The notes: generated by a model not told the origin, from the letters alone. Shown: positions 25,602 through 35,123, counted from the stretch's first letter. The stretch: DNA of 64,000 bases from DTU052 sp050951725 (GCA_050951725.1 JBMNJO010000001.1:1-64000); one strand, 5' to 3'. Numbers and translations are program-made.

Positions 25602-27275
25602 TTGCCCGCAGGTCTATCAGGAATCCTATTTTCGTTTATTGGCGGTTTAGGCCTATTTTTATTCGGCCTTCGATTCATGTCGGATGGGTTGCAATCGGTG
25701 GCCGGAGACAGAATGAGGACGATTCTCGAAAAAGGAACCCGCAGCCCGCTCCGGGGGGTCTTGACGGGTGTTTTGGTTACCAGTCTGATCCAAAGCAGCA
25801 GTGCTACTACCGTTCTCACCGTCGGGCTGGTAAATGCTGAGTTGCTTACTCTGCGCCAGGCCATCGGAATTATAATGGGAGCCAACATAGGTACTACGGT
25901 GACCGCCTATCTGATTGGTTTCAACCTACAGGATTATGCCCTGCCCATTCTCGGTTTGGGTGCCCTTATATATCTATTCTCAAAGGTTAAAAGAACCCAA
26001 ATGGTTGGACAGACTTTATTCGGTTTTGGAGTTCTGTTCTTTGGATTGACCCTTATGGGAACCGGGATGCAGCCTCTGAAGGATGTCCCCTTCTTTACCT
26101 CTCTGATGACCAGTGTAGATAATAACTCCCTGATAGGGGTGGCCATCGGGGCGTTCATGACCGTGGTAATTCAAAGCAGCAGTGCGGCAATTGGTGTGTT
26201 GCAACAGCTGGCGTATCAGGGGGCTATAACATATCAGCAGGCAGTTCCGTTCATTTTTGGAGACAATATTGGTACAACCATCACGGCTTTGCTGGCCAGT
26301 ATTGGAACTAGTGTGGCGGCCAGAAGGACAGCCCTTACCCATACTATCTTCAATGTACTGGGAACCATAATTTTCCTGCCTTTATTCCTGATGGGATTTT
26401 TTGAAAAGCTGGTCGTTTGGTTCACCAATTATTTGTTTATTTTACTGCCTGGTTTTACCGGCACCTGGGATACCCTGAATATAAAACTGCAGATCGCCCA
26501 AACGCATGCGGTCTTTAATATTAGTAATGCCATGATACAATTGCCATTCGTAGCTATTCTGGCATGTATCGTCACCAAACTGATTGCGGACAGAGATGAA
26601 GATCAGGATCCTTACCGGACCAAATATATCGACCGCAGGTTCCTGAACAACCCGCCCGTGGCCCTGGCCCAGGCGAAACGAGAAACTTTGCATATGGCCA
26701 GGATGGCTTTTGAGGCCTTCCATAATGCAATTGATCATTTCAAAAACCCCCAGGAGGAATCCCTGGAGAAGAGCCAAGCTTTGGAAGCAGGGCTCGATCG
26801 TTTGGAAAGAGAAATAACTGATTACGTGGTGCTGGCTTCACGAAAGCAGTTATCGATGGCCGAATCGATCAGCGCCAACATAATTCTGCAGTCCCTAAAT
26901 GATATCGAACGGATTGGCGACCATTGCGAGAACATAATTGAGCAGGCAGACTATGCGCAAAAGAATCAGGTCAGTTTCTCCGGTGAAGCTCAGCAGGAAC
27001 TGGACAACATAATTGAAATTACAAGAAATGCATTAATTTTAGCCTATCAAACCCTGGAACACCACGACAAGGCGGCCGCCGAACAGGTGCTGCCTTTGGA
27101 AGAAGAAATCGACGATCTTACAGAAGATTACCGGAAAAACCACATTCGAAGACTTAATGAAGGGAAATGCAACGGCAGTAACGGAGCCGTGTTCCTGGAT
27201 ATGCTGACCAACCTGGAAAGGGTAAGTGACCACTGTCGCAATATTGCCCAATATATTCTGGAAGAAGTGTCATAA
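25602..27275 (+). CDS. Na/Pi cotransporter family protein with PhoU-like domain
   Basis: A 557-residue sodium-phosphate symporter of the NptA/YjbB type (PF02690). The two inverted repeats each carry the QSSSA signature (LIQSSSATT near residue 63 and VIQSSSAAI near 189), with about eight membrane helices in residues 1-310. A cytosolic PhoU-like helical domain follows (about 345-557, with LNDIERIGDHCENI and LTNLERVSDHCRNI). It starts with TTG after a strong TAGGAGG. It may import phosphate or adjust its uptake. It stands alone, without pst or pho genes nearby. Confidence 0.92.
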   Translation: MPAGLSGILFSFIGGLGLFLFGLRFMSDGLQSVAGDRMRTILEKGTRSPLRGVLTGVLVTSLIQSSSATTVLTVGLVNAELLTLRQAIGIIMGANIGTTVTAYLIGFNLQDYALPILGLGALIYLFSKVKRTQMVGQTLFGFGVLFFGLTLMGTGMQPLKDVPFFTSLMTSVDNNSLIGVAIGAFMTVVIQSSSAAIGVLQQLAYQGAITYQQAVPFIFGDNIGTTITALLASIGTSVAARRTALTHTIFNVLGTIIFLPLFLMGFFEKLVVWFTNYLFILLPGFTGTWDTLNIKLQIAQTHAVFNISNAMIQLPFVAILACIVTKLIADRDEDQDPYRTKYIDRRFLNNPPVALAQAKRETLHMARMAFEAFHNAIDHFKNPQEESLEKSQALEAGLDRLEREITDYVVLASRKQLSMAESISANIILQSLNDIERIGDHCENIIEQADYAQKNQVSFSGEAQQELDNIIEITRNALILAYQTLEHHDKAAAEQVLPLEEEIDDLTEDYRKNHIRRLNEGKCNGSNGAVFLDMLTNLERVSDHCRNIAQYILEEVS

Positions 27276-27390
27276 GCGGTGTGGATTGTGGGAGTCCATG
27301 AGATGCCAAATGTTTACCGGGAATTCTTTTAGAAAACGGGCAGGAATGACGTTCGAAAAAGCAGAAATTATTGATAATTGTTGGTGCGGT

Positions 27391-27413
27391 ATACCTGGGT
27401 CAAGCCCAGGTAT
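27391..27413 (+). terminator. Hairpin between Na/Pi symporter and dehydrogenase
   Basis: ATACCTGGG (27391-27399) pairs perfectly with CCCAGGTAT (27405-27413), followed by TATCTTT. It may end transcription of the symporter gene or act as an attenuator before the dehydrogenase. Confidence 0.55.
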
Positions 27414-27485
27414 TATCTTTGTCTTCTGTTGGCCATGCCTTTCGGTCTCGGGAAGCCAACTGATGTAATTTTGGAGGTGTTTATC

Positions 27486-28535
27486 ATTAAAGCGCTGTTT
27501 TTAAACGAAGATCTGACGTTATCCCTGGAGGAAACTGAAAAGCCAACCTTGCAGAACCCTACAGACGCTATCATTAAAGTTTCTGCCGCCTCGATTTGCG
27601 GCAGCGATATCCACTTCATAACTGGCGAAGTTGCTCTTTACCCCAATGACCGGTTCATTATTGGTCACGAGGGTGTTGGTGTGGTTGAAGAAGTAGGCAG
27701 TATGGTTACCAAGTTTAAACCGGGTGACCGGGTGGTTATCCCGGCCGGCATTGCCTGCGGAGACTGTATCCAGTGCCGGGAGGGACGTATTTACGCCTGC
27801 GAGATGAATACCCTCTTTGGTCATGGCCGGATCAAGGGAAACCTTCCCGGACTTCAGTCAGAGTATGTTCGCATGCCTTTAGCCGACCATAACCTGGTGC
27901 ATATTCCTGATTCGGTTACCGACAAAGAGGTCCTTTTAGTGGGAGACGTATTATCTACCGGGTACATCGGAGTGATCAACGGTAAACCCCAACCGGGGGA
28001 AGATATTGCCATATTTGGTGCGGGTCCCGTGGGATTGTGTGCTGTCGCTTCCGCCAAGCTGTTCTCCCCCTCACGAATCATCCTGGTTGACCTTGAGGAC
28101 TACCGCCTCGAAGCGGGCCTTAAACTGGGAGCCACCCATGTTATAAACGCCTCGACTACCGATGCTGCAAAAGAAGTAAGAAGAATCACCAATGGAGTCG
28201 GAACTCAGGTTTCCGTCGACGCTGCCGCCTTCCCTGAGACTATCAATAACTGCCTGGCCTGCACCGCCAAGGGTGGGACGGTTTCCGTAATCGGTATCAG
28301 CCCCTGGAAGATTGAGTTTAACATGGGACGGATGTTTTTCAATAACCTGACCCTGGTTTCCGGATATACCTCGCTGCATGAGATGGAACACCTGGTTAAG
28401 ATGATAGAATTCAAACGGTTGGATACGACCCCTATAGTGACGCACGAGTTCAAACTGAGCAACATCCTCGAAGCTTACCGGGTTTTCCAAAACCGGCTGG
28501 ATAACTGCATTAAAGTCATGATAGTTCCAGACTAG
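27486..28535 (+). CDS. Zinc-dependent alcohol dehydrogenase (MDR family), ATT start
   Basis: Medium-chain zinc dehydrogenase, 349 residues, of the threonine/sorbitol dehydrogenase type. Catalytic zinc ligands appear in SICGSDIH and GHEGVG, the structural zinc site in CGDCIQC plus YAC, and the NAD(P)-binding glycines in GAGPVGL. The substrate is not evident. Family members begin MKAL; here the sequence before KALFLN has no ATG, GTG or TTG at the right place. GGAGG (27473-27477) is 8 bases before an ATT codon at 27486, so ATT is the likely start. In-frame GTG at 27477 overlaps the ribosome binding site and is less likely. Confidence 0.87.
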   Translation: MKALFLNEDLTLSLEETEKPTLQNPTDAIIKVSAASICGSDIHFITGEVALYPNDRFIIGHEGVGVVEEVGSMVTKFKPGDRVVIPAGIACGDCIQCREGRIYACEMNTLFGHGRIKGNLPGLQSEYVRMPLADHNLVHIPDSVTDKEVLLVGDVLSTGYIGVINGKPQPGEDIAIFGAGPVGLCAVASAKLFSPSRIILVDLEDYRLEAGLKLGATHVINASTTDAAKEVRRITNGVGTQVSVDAAAFPETINNCLACTAKGGTVSVIGISPWKIEFNMGRMFFNNLTLVSGYTSLHEMEHLVKMIEFKRLDTTPIVTHEFKLSNILEAYRVFQNRLDNCIKVMIVPD

Positions 28536-28825
28536 ATAGTTGGTGAAAAAGTCCGTTTGCTTCCCGGGTCCTCATTGGCAACACCAACTGCTTATCTCGG
28601 ACTCCAAGCAGCACCCCGTCTTTGAGGCATCCATGCCTCAAGGACTTATCTCGCGACCTCCCGTCGCTCGGCTGCTTTCCGCCCTCGATTTCGCAGGGTG
28701 TTGCAGGGTTCGGACCCAACGGTCGATCTCCAGGTTTTGGTAAGCGATAGTGTGGTGTCAAGGATACGGCATTTAGGAAGGGAAGTATTTTCCCTTCCTT
28801 ATCGATTGGTGATGGAGATGGGGAT
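28536..28825. repeat. Diverged relative of the palindromic element
   Basis: GGCAACACCAACTGCTT (28577-28593) and TTCGCAGGGTGTTGC (28690-28704) are identical to core pieces of the 270-bp copy at 60735 and are in the same order. The material between differs and includes a hairpin (TTGAGGCAT with ATGCCTCAA near 28621-28640). The terminal GATTCCCC repeats are not present. It fills the gap between two plus-strand genes. Confidence 0.5.
28776..28800 (+). terminator. Hairpin before the MalY-like gene
   Basis: GGAAGGGAA (28776-28784) pairs with TTCCCTTCC (28790-28798) and is followed by TT. It is a likely terminator for transcription coming from the dehydrogenase side. Confidence 0.5.
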
Positions 28826-30019
28826 ATGATAAGTGGAATGAAATACGATTTTGAAAACGTCATTGACAGGACCAATACCGGGTCCAGTAAATGGGAGCAG
28901 ATGAGGAGATGGAATCCGGACGTTTCCCAGGGAGTGGTTCCATTTTCGGTCGCCGACATGGAATTCAAGACCCCACCGGAAATTGTGGAGGGTTTAAAGA
29001 GATATATAGATTCATCCATTCTGGGTTATACCCAACCAACCGACAGCTATCTGGATGCGGTATGCAGTTGGATGAAAAGAAGACACGACTGGGTGATTAA
29101 AAGGGAATGGATCGTTGGATCACCGGGAGTGGTCAGTGCCTTTTTTCTGGCCGTCAAGGCCCTTACCAATCCGGGAGATGGCGTGATTATCCAGACACCT
29201 GTCTACTATCCCTTCTACGCAGCCGCGGAAAGAAACCAGCGTACTCTGGTCAAGAACCCGCTGATCTATACTGGTTCGACCTATCTCATTGATTTTGATG
29301 ACCTGGAGCGCAAAGCCCGCAATCCTCAGAATAAAGTTCTTCTGTTCTGCAGTCCCCATAACCCGGTAGGGCGGGTCTGGACCCCGGAAGAACTGGCCAG
29401 GGTCGGAGAAATCTGTTTGCGGAATAACCTCCTGATTATATCCGATGAAATACACTTTGACTTGATCATGCCGGGCCATAAACATACCGTGTTGGCGAAT
29501 ATCTCGGAAGAATTGGCCAACAACACGATTGTCTGCACAGCCCCGAGCAAGACCTTCAACCTGGCAGGCATGCAAACCTCCAATATCATCATTCCCAATG
29601 AGGAAATCCGCAAACGGTTGATACGCACTATGGCCTCCAACGGCTTCCATTCATTGAATATCCTGGGGTACAAGGTTTGTGAGATAGCCTATACGGAATG
29701 CGAGGCGTGGCTGGAGCAGCTTTTGGAGGTTGTTTACCACAACCATCTGGAACTGAAAAAGTTTATCGAGACCGAAATACCGGTCATCAAGGTTATTGAA
29801 CTCCAAGGAACTTATTTGCAGTGGATGGACTTTCAAGGTATCGGTCTAAATAGACATGAGCTCGAAGAACTCTTGCATAAGGAAGCTGAAGTATTTTTCG
29901 ATGAAGGCTATCTTTTTGGCGAAGAGGGTGCCGGCTTTGAGCGGATGAACCTGGCCTGCCCCACCAGAATCATGATGGAGGGCCTCACAAGGTTGGCAGC
30001 AGTCTTTAGGAAAGGGTAA
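28826..30019 (+). CDS. MalY/PatB-type PLP aminotransferase or cystathionine beta-lyase
   Basis: A 397-residue fold-type I PLP enzyme of the MalY/PatB subfamily, which are carbon-sulfur beta-lyases or aminotransferases. Family features are VPFSVADMEFKTPPEI near residue 40, LGYTQPTDSY near 70, CSPHNPVGRVWTPEE around 170, ISDEIHFDL around 207 and the PLP lysine in APSKTFNLAG at about 240. The beta-lyase reaction would release a thiol or H2S plus pyruvate and ammonia. GGAGA lies seven bases before the ATG; ATG at 28838 is a second choice. It is monocistronic as far as can be seen. Confidence 0.9.
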   Translation: MISGMKYDFENVIDRTNTGSSKWEQMRRWNPDVSQGVVPFSVADMEFKTPPEIVEGLKRYIDSSILGYTQPTDSYLDAVCSWMKRRHDWVIKREWIVGSPGVVSAFFLAVKALTNPGDGVIIQTPVYYPFYAAAERNQRTLVKNPLIYTGSTYLIDFDDLERKARNPQNKVLLFCSPHNPVGRVWTPEELARVGEICLRNNLLIISDEIHFDLIMPGHKHTVLANISEELANNTIVCTAPSKTFNLAGMQTSNIIIPNEEIRKRLIRTMASNGFHSLNILGYKVCEIAYTECEAWLEQLLEVVYHNHLELKKFIETEIPVIKVIELQGTYLQWMDFQGIGLNRHELEELLHKEAEVFFDEGYLFGEEGAGFERMNLACPTRIMMEGLTRLAAVFRKG

Positions 30020-30118
30020 ACGGTTTATATAGTTTGCCGCTCAGCACCATTGAACTCTAATCCGCGGCATTAATCCTGGTTTGGCGTTACTCAAGCCACC
30101 AAATTTACGCGGTTTTGA

Positions 30119-31909
30119 TTACTTGTCTTTTACATCGATACCCACCATGTTCATCAAATACCGGGCATTGGAAGTAATGCACCTGCCGGGGCGCAGCTTG
30201 TAGTCAAACTGTATGCCGCCATTGAGGTACTGCTCTTCAAAATGGTAGTTCTTGAAATTCGACCAGGGCTCTTTTTCCAGTTCACACAGTTCAAAGTCAT
30301 GGGTCGATATCAGGCCGATAACTCCATTAGAGCTCAAGGTTCTCAATACGACCTGGGCGCCGGTGATCCGGTCCAGGGAATTGGTCCCCCGAAAGATCTC
30401 ATCTATAAGATAGAGCATTGGCCTCCCCAGACGGGAGTGATCCAGAATCATCTTTATCCGGGTTAACTCGGCATAAAAAGTTGACACGCCTTCGAGGAGG
30501 TCATCGCGTATTTCCATGGAGGTGTAAATGTCCATGATAGAGCAGCGAAACCTGCGGGCACAAACCGGACCTCCGGCATAGGCCAAAACCAGGTTTACAC
30601 CGATGGCCCGCAGCCAGGTGCTTTTTCCGGACATATTCGATCCGGTCACAATACTGGAGTAATTATCAATTTCTATATTGTTGCGTACGCACTTCTCCGG
30701 GGGCAGCAGCGGGTGGCCGAGACTCCGGGCTGCGATCTTCTGGCCCTGATCCTCAATCTCGGGAAAGGCCCAATCCGGGTGTATATGGGAAATAACCGAC
30801 AGACTGGACAGTGCCTCCAGGGTGCCTAGTACCTCCAACCAGCCTCCTACTCTTTGCCCATAGCGGTATTTCCAATCAATTAGCCTGAGGGCACACTGGA
30901 TATCCCACAAAAAGATAATGTTAAAAACCAGGTGATAGATGGAGTATTGAAGGTCAATCGCATTCGATATACTCTCCAGACGATTCATGGCAGCCGAAGC
31001 AGAGTCGGTTTGATCGAATAATTTCATTCTCAGGGTGGATAAATACTTGTCCTGGAATGGTTCAGTTTCGATAAGTTCGAGCATGCCCCGGAAAGCTCCC
31101 AGGCTTTCCTTGAAGGAGTATACCCGGTTCAGGGGCACTGAAACCTTTTTATATCCCCCAAATACAATAAAGGTCTGCGCGATCAGGAGGGCGACTGGCA
31201 GGTGAATTGGGGTCCAATCCAGGAGATAAGACCCGAATGCAGAAACGGTAAGTATGGGCAGGAACCGGATAAATCTTATGATACTTCCCCCAGATGGTGG
31301 CTCTTCGGCATAACGTATCAGTTCTTCCGGGTTGTGTGCTGCCATACCGCTTATCACTCCCCGGCACTCCAAGTTCTGGCAGAAATCAAGCCGCTTGGCC
31401 AGTTCCCTGATAGCTCGCTGCCGGGCAACGATAGTATCAAGATCTTTTGGGGGGTTAGCCAGCAATTTATACAGTTGCTGCCGGCCATTGCAGGTTTTGG
31501 CCGTCGATATCCACTGATACAATGATTTTGGCCCGAAAACATCCAGGTCATTGGTATAAGGGTGATCAGAGGCCGCAAAGTCCTGGCCATCATCGGCAAA
31601 GGTCACCCACTCTCCGCTTATCCGGTCCAGGTATTGACGGTTGATGGCAACCATGGCCCCTGCTGTCTTTAATCTATACTCTACCTGGCGGTGTTTCCAG
31701 ATCAGAATGAAAAACGCTGTCAGGAAGGGCAAAGATACGTACCCGGCGAGCAGCAGATTACCCAGATAACCGGCCGAAGCAGAAGCGATAATCCCTGCAA
31801 GAACGACCATCAGACGGAGGTTGCTTAGGGCCCTGAAGCTGCGGGCGTATTCGTCCTCTAATCTCTTAAAGTGCTGTAACCGGTCGGTCAGGGTCTTTTT
31901 GACAGACAT
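30119..31909 (-). CDS. Membrane-anchored MutS-like ATPase
   Basis: A 596-residue protein whose C-terminal half is a MutS-type ATPase: Walker A GSNMSGKST near residue 425, the DEIFRGTNS Walker B and signature region near 507, and STHDFELCELE. It has no MutS mismatch-recognition domain and no Smr nuclease domain. Instead residues about 28-72 form two membrane helices and about 210-260 form two more, so the ATPase is probably tethered to the membrane. Such MutS-related proteins are found in many Firmicutes and Bacteroidetes with no known role. A promoter lies at 32053-32080 and a leader hairpin at 32004-32039. Confidence 0.85.
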   Translation of the reverse strand: MSVKKTLTDRLQHFKRLEDEYARSFRALSNLRLMVVLAGIIASASAGYLGNLLLAGYVSLPFLTAFFILIWKHRQVEYRLKTAGAMVAINRQYLDRISGEWVTFADDGQDFAASDHPYTNDLDVFGPKSLYQWISTAKTCNGRQQLYKLLANPPKDLDTIVARQRAIRELAKRLDFCQNLECRGVISGMAAHNPEELIRYAEEPPSGGSIIRFIRFLPILTVSAFGSYLLDWTPIHLPVALLIAQTFIVFGGYKKVSVPLNRVYSFKESLGAFRGMLELIETEPFQDKYLSTLRMKLFDQTDSASAAMNRLESISNAIDLQYSIYHLVFNIIFLWDIQCALRLIDWKYRYGQRVGGWLEVLGTLEALSSLSVISHIHPDWAFPEIEDQGQKIAARSLGHPLLPPEKCVRNNIEIDNYSSIVTGSNMSGKSTWLRAIGVNLVLAYAGGPVCARRFRCSIMDIYTSMEIRDDLLEGVSTFYAELTRIKMILDHSRLGRPMLYLIDEIFRGTNSLDRITGAQVVLRTLSSNGVIGLISTHDFELCELEKEPWSNFKNYHFEEQYLNGGIQFDYKLRPGRCITSNARYLMNMVGIDVKDK

Positions 31910-32003
31910 AGAATCCCCCTCTGCAGTATACGCAGGTAAAACGGAGTTAGCGTGTTAAATAAAGTTGAACCAGCTCTGCATGAAAGGTCATAATGTAATG
32001 AGG

Positions 32004-32039
32004 GCCGGCGCGGGACGAATGAGTCCTGGATGCACCGGC
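32004..32039 (-). other. Leader hairpin of the MutS-like gene
   Basis: In the untranslated leader on the minus strand, GCCGG pairs with CCGGC (32004-32008 with 32035-32039) and an inner GGAC pairs with GTCC (32013-32016 with 32023-32026). It could be a regulatory RNA element, but no known class was recognised. Confidence 0.35.
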
Positions 32040-32052
32040 AGATACGATACTA

Positions 32053-32080
32053 ATTATACTTGACAACGGCTGATTTCCAA
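32053..32080 (-). promoter_or_regulatory. Promoter of the MutS-like gene
   Basis: On the minus strand TTGGAA (32080-32075) and TATAAT (32058-32053) are spaced by 16 bases. The leader would be about 140 bases long. Confidence 0.5.
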
Positions 32081-32176
32081 ATGGCAGATTAATCGTACCA
32101 TTGGCAGTTGGTTTTGCGACTGGCAAATAAAGAGACACACGGAAGTCACCCCAGGGTTAGAAAGGCAGAAAAGGTC

Positions 32177-33385
32177 TTGGCAGAAACACGGTTATGGACA
32201 AAAGAGTATGTAATCATTGGTTTGGTTAATTTGTTAACCGCCATGAACTTCTATCTGTTAATGATCATAGTCTCTGAATATGCGATGATAACGTTTGACT
32301 CAACACCCGGTGAAGCGGGGTTTGCCGCCAGTATATTCATAATCGGCGCACTCATTGCACGTTTGTTTGCCGGGAAATGGATGATGCGTGTTGGCTATAA
32401 ACAGATGCTGGGCGTAGGAGTTGTAGCCTGTCTGGTCATGACGCTGTTCTATTTTGGGGTAAACAGCGTTATCATCCTATTGTTGGTTCGCTTTTTTCAT
32501 GGTGCGGCTTTTGGGATTACCACTACGGCAGCAGCGACCATCGTCTCGGATATTATACCCCCGGAAAGAAGAGGCGAAGGCATAGGATATTACTCGTTAA
32601 GCCAGACAGTAGCTACCGCCATTGGCCCTTTCGTTGGCATTTTTCTAAGTCAGCATGGCAGTTACAGCATGATTTTCGTCGCCTGTTCGCTGGTTGCAGG
32701 TGTCAGCCTTTTGCTGTCGCCTTTCTTATCTTTACGCCAGAGGGTGTATACAGAAGAGCAGCTGCAAGAGACGAAGGGATTTAAACTCAGCAACTTGGTT
32801 GAGACTAGAGTAATCCCGATTGCAATTGTTTGCCTGCTGATCTACCTGGGTTATTCCAGCATCGTTTCCTTCCTCACGGTGTATGCAAAGGAAATCCATC
32901 TGGTTGATGCGGCCAGCTTCTTTTTTATCGTATACGCTGCCTTGGTCTTGGTTTCGAGGCCGGTTGTTGGCCGAGTGTTCGATCTGAAGGGTGAAAACTC
33001 CATTATGTACCTGGCCATTGTGGTGTTTGCCAGTGGGGTGTTTTTACTGAGCCGCAGTTATCACGGATATGAGCTGCTGTTAGCCGCGGCTCTGGTCGGT
33101 CTTGGATTTGGGGCTATACAATCCAGCACCCAGGCCATTGCTGTAAAAATTACTCCGCTGCACCGCCTGGGTTTAGCGAATTCCACCTATTTCATGTTTT
33201 CTGATATAGGTATGGGCATTGGCCCCCTGCTGGTCGGGTTTATTATACCTTTTACCGGTTACAGAGGGATGTATACGGTTGTGTCATTTGTGGCCCTGGC
33301 ATGCCTGGTGATCTACTTCTTTGTACATGGTAGAACCGTTAAATCGGGTGAACAGGAACAGGTATTCACGAGAGCGGGTATCTAG
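32177..33385 (+). CDS. Major facilitator superfamily transporter
   Basis: About 400 residues with twelve hydrophobic helices, a major facilitator of the bacterial drug or metabolite exporter kind. Family landmarks are LWTKEYVIIGLVNLLTAMNFYLL at the N-terminus, the loop GKWMMRVGYKQMLG between helices 2 and 3, and the repeat of this loop after helix 8 (GRVFDLKG). The substrate is unknown. The start is unsure: the frame is open from 32108, but the TTG at 32177 gives the short N-terminus (MAETRLWTKEY) usual for such transporters. It lies 61 bases before the methionine aminopeptidase gene and could be co-transcribed. Confidence 0.85.
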   Translation: MAETRLWTKEYVIIGLVNLLTAMNFYLLMIIVSEYAMITFDSTPGEAGFAASIFIIGALIARLFAGKWMMRVGYKQMLGVGVVACLVMTLFYFGVNSVIILLLVRFFHGAAFGITTTAAATIVSDIIPPERRGEGIGYYSLSQTVATAIGPFVGIFLSQHGSYSMIFVACSLVAGVSLLLSPFLSLRQRVYTEEQLQETKGFKLSNLVETRVIPIAIVCLLIYLGYSSIVSFLTVYAKEIHLVDAASFFFIVYAALVLVSRPVVGRVFDLKGENSIMYLAIVVFASGVFLLSRSYHGYELLLAAALVGLGFGAIQSSTQAIAVKITPLHRLGLANSTYFMFSDIGMGIGPLLVGFIIPFTGYRGMYTVVSFVALACLVIYFFVHGRTVKSGEQEQVFTRAGI

Positions 33386-33446
33386 CGACATTAATCCGCA
33401 AGACGATGGCAGATAAACATGAGCCGGAATTGAGAGGAGCGAACAA

Positions 33447-34193
33447 ATGGTTACTATTAAAACCCAAAAGGAAATCGACAGGATGCATGAAGCTGGAAAA
33501 CTGCTGGCATCATGCCATCGAGAGATCGCCAAAATAATCAGACCTGGTATCACTACTCTTGAGATTGACAGGTTTGTTGAAGAATTTTTAAGAAAGCATG
33601 GGGCAACGCCCGAACAGAAGGGGTACAAAGGATACCCATACGCTACTTGTGCTTCAGTTAACGATGAAATCTGTCACGGTTTTCCTCGCAAGACCCCTTT
33701 AAGGAACGGCGATATAGTGGCTATTGATATGGTTGTTAACTTAAATGGTGGGTTGGCAGATTCCGCCTGGTCCTTTGCAGTGGGGAATATTTCCGATAGA
33801 GCAAAACGCCTGCTGGAGGTTACCCGGAATTCCCTTTACAAAGGAATGGAAAAAGCGGTTATCGGCAACCGGATTGGAGATATCGGGCACGCAATTCAAT
33901 CTTATGTGGAGTCGCAGGGGTTTTCGGTAGTAAGAGACTTTACTGGTCATGGTATAGGGCCAACGATACACGAAGACCCGCAGGTGCCTCACTTTGGCTC
34001 TCCGGGTAGAGGTTTGAGACTGGCGGAAGGTATGGTCATTACGATAGAACCAATGATTAACGAGGGAACCTGGCATTGCCAAATAGATCCCAATGGTTGG
34101 ACAGCAAGAACCGCAGACGGCAAGTTGTCAGCACAGTATGAGCATACCCTGGCGATAACCAAAAACGGACCACTGGTCTTGACTCAGCAATAG
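33447..34193 (+). CDS. map: Methionine aminopeptidase type I
   Basis: A 248-residue type I methionine aminopeptidase, which removes the initiator methionine from nascent proteins. The five metal ligands are visible: the two aspartates in AIDMVVNLNGGLADS, the histidine in DFTGHGIG, and glutamates in VITIEPM and QYEHTLAI. The conserved histidines in EICHGFP and PTIHEDPQVPH are also present. It starts with ATG after GAGAGGAG. This is a stand-alone copy, not in the usual ribosomal-protein operon, so the organism may have a second copy elsewhere. A hairpin at 34194-34219 separates it from the convergent amidohydrolase gene. Confidence 0.93.
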   Translation: MVTIKTQKEIDRMHEAGKLLASCHREIAKIIRPGITTLEIDRFVEEFLRKHGATPEQKGYKGYPYATCASVNDEICHGFPRKTPLRNGDIVAIDMVVNLNGGLADSAWSFAVGNISDRAKRLLEVTRNSLYKGMEKAVIGNRIGDIGHAIQSYVESQGFSVVRDFTGHGIGPTIHEDPQVPHFGSPGRGLRLAEGMVITIEPMINEGTWHCQIDPNGWTARTADGKLSAQYEHTLAITKNGPLVLTQQ

Positions 34194-34219
34194 CCGGGAA
34201 GTGACTCTTCATTTCCCGG
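34194..34219. terminator. Shared hairpin between convergent genes
   Basis: CCGGGAA (34194-34200) pairs with TTCCCGG (34213-34219). It overlaps the last codons of the minus-strand amidohydrolase gene and could stop transcription from both sides. Confidence 0.55.
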
Positions 34220-35123
34220 TTAAACCCAAAAACCTGCTGGCATTCTCAAAATATAATAGGTTTTCGAGATCCTTATCGCCCCTACAGGCGACTTTTACTG
34301 TTTGTATATGCGGCATCCGGTTGCCAAACGGCCAGTCGGATGCATACATTACCCGGTCATGGCCAAAAACCTTCATGAGCTTGACGATGGTTCCCGGTGA
34401 CTGAAAGCTGGTATCCACCCAAACATTCGGCAATCCGTTCATCCTCTGACATACCTCTTTTACCTGAAAAAGACCGGCATGTCCTATTATGAAGTTTACA
34501 TGGGGAAAGGAACGAACTACTTTGTCGATGTGAATTATTCGTCCATTGGATGGTACGTTTCGAGACTTCTCTTTGCCCAGGTAATAAGAGGAGACACCGG
34601 AATGAATCAAGACCGGCAGCTTAAGCCGGGAACAGGCCTGGAGGGCCTCTATCACTCGCGAGTCATCTAACGGCACGGCTTGAATGATAGGATGCAGCTT
34701 TAGGCCCACAGCACCCTGAGCCATATCCGCCTCTATCTGAGCACTAATATCATAATCGCGGGTAAAGTCAATACTGGTAAATGGCAAAATGCGAGCATCT
34801 TTTTCCCTGGCCTTAACCAGATCCTCAAAGGTAACGTAAGGAGCAATGGGCAAACAGACCGTATAATCGATGCCGGCTTCATCCAAAGATCTCTGCATAT
34901 TCTCTAACGTAGCCGTGGCATTGCGAGCCCGTTGGGCTTTGGTTGCCCAGTATTCGGTAACCTTGTAGGCTAACGCGCCCAGACCGAAGGAACGGTTAAG
35001 CTGTTTCTCGTTCAGGGTCTGAGGATCCCACATCTTTTCCATGGTGACGTTTTTTCTATCGATTAGACCCCCGCCCCCAAGGTTCAGAATGTCGCCCAGG
35101 TGGCTATGAACATCAATTATCAC
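34209..35123 (-). CDS. Amidohydrolase family protein (TIM barrel)
   Basis: A 304-residue metal-dependent hydrolase or decarboxylase of the amidohydrolase-2 family (PF04909). It begins with the metal-binding DVHSHLG motif (residues 3-9). Further ligands fit KLHPIIQA near residue 145, IHSGVSSYY near 180, and IIGHAGL near 215, and the catalytic aspartate lies in MYASDWPFGNR near 265. The substrate is not evident; relatives act on aromatic acids or pyrimidine-like rings. It starts with ATG at 35123 after GGGGGAGG on the minus strand. It is a single gene. Confidence 0.86.
   Translation of the reverse strand: MIIDVHSHLGDILNLGGGGLIDRKNVTMEKMWDPQTLNEKQLNRSFGLGALAYKVTEYWATKAQRARNATATLENMQRSLDEAGIDYTVCLPIAPYVTFEDLVKAREKDARILPFTSIDFTRDYDISAQIEADMAQGAVGLKLHPIIQAVPLDDSRVIEALQACSRLKLPVLIHSGVSSYYLGKEKSRNVPSNGRIIHIDKVVRSFPHVNFIIGHAGLFQVKEVCQRMNGLPNVWVDTSFQSPGTIVKLMKVFGHDRVMYASDWPFGNRMPHIQTVKVACRGDKDLENLLYFENASRFLGLTGK

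Noticed and set aside
32004..32039. Hammerhead ribozyme in the MutS-like leader (GAATGAGTCC)
   Set aside because: The conserved CUGAUGA and GAAA core elements are not present in the right arrangement on either strand.
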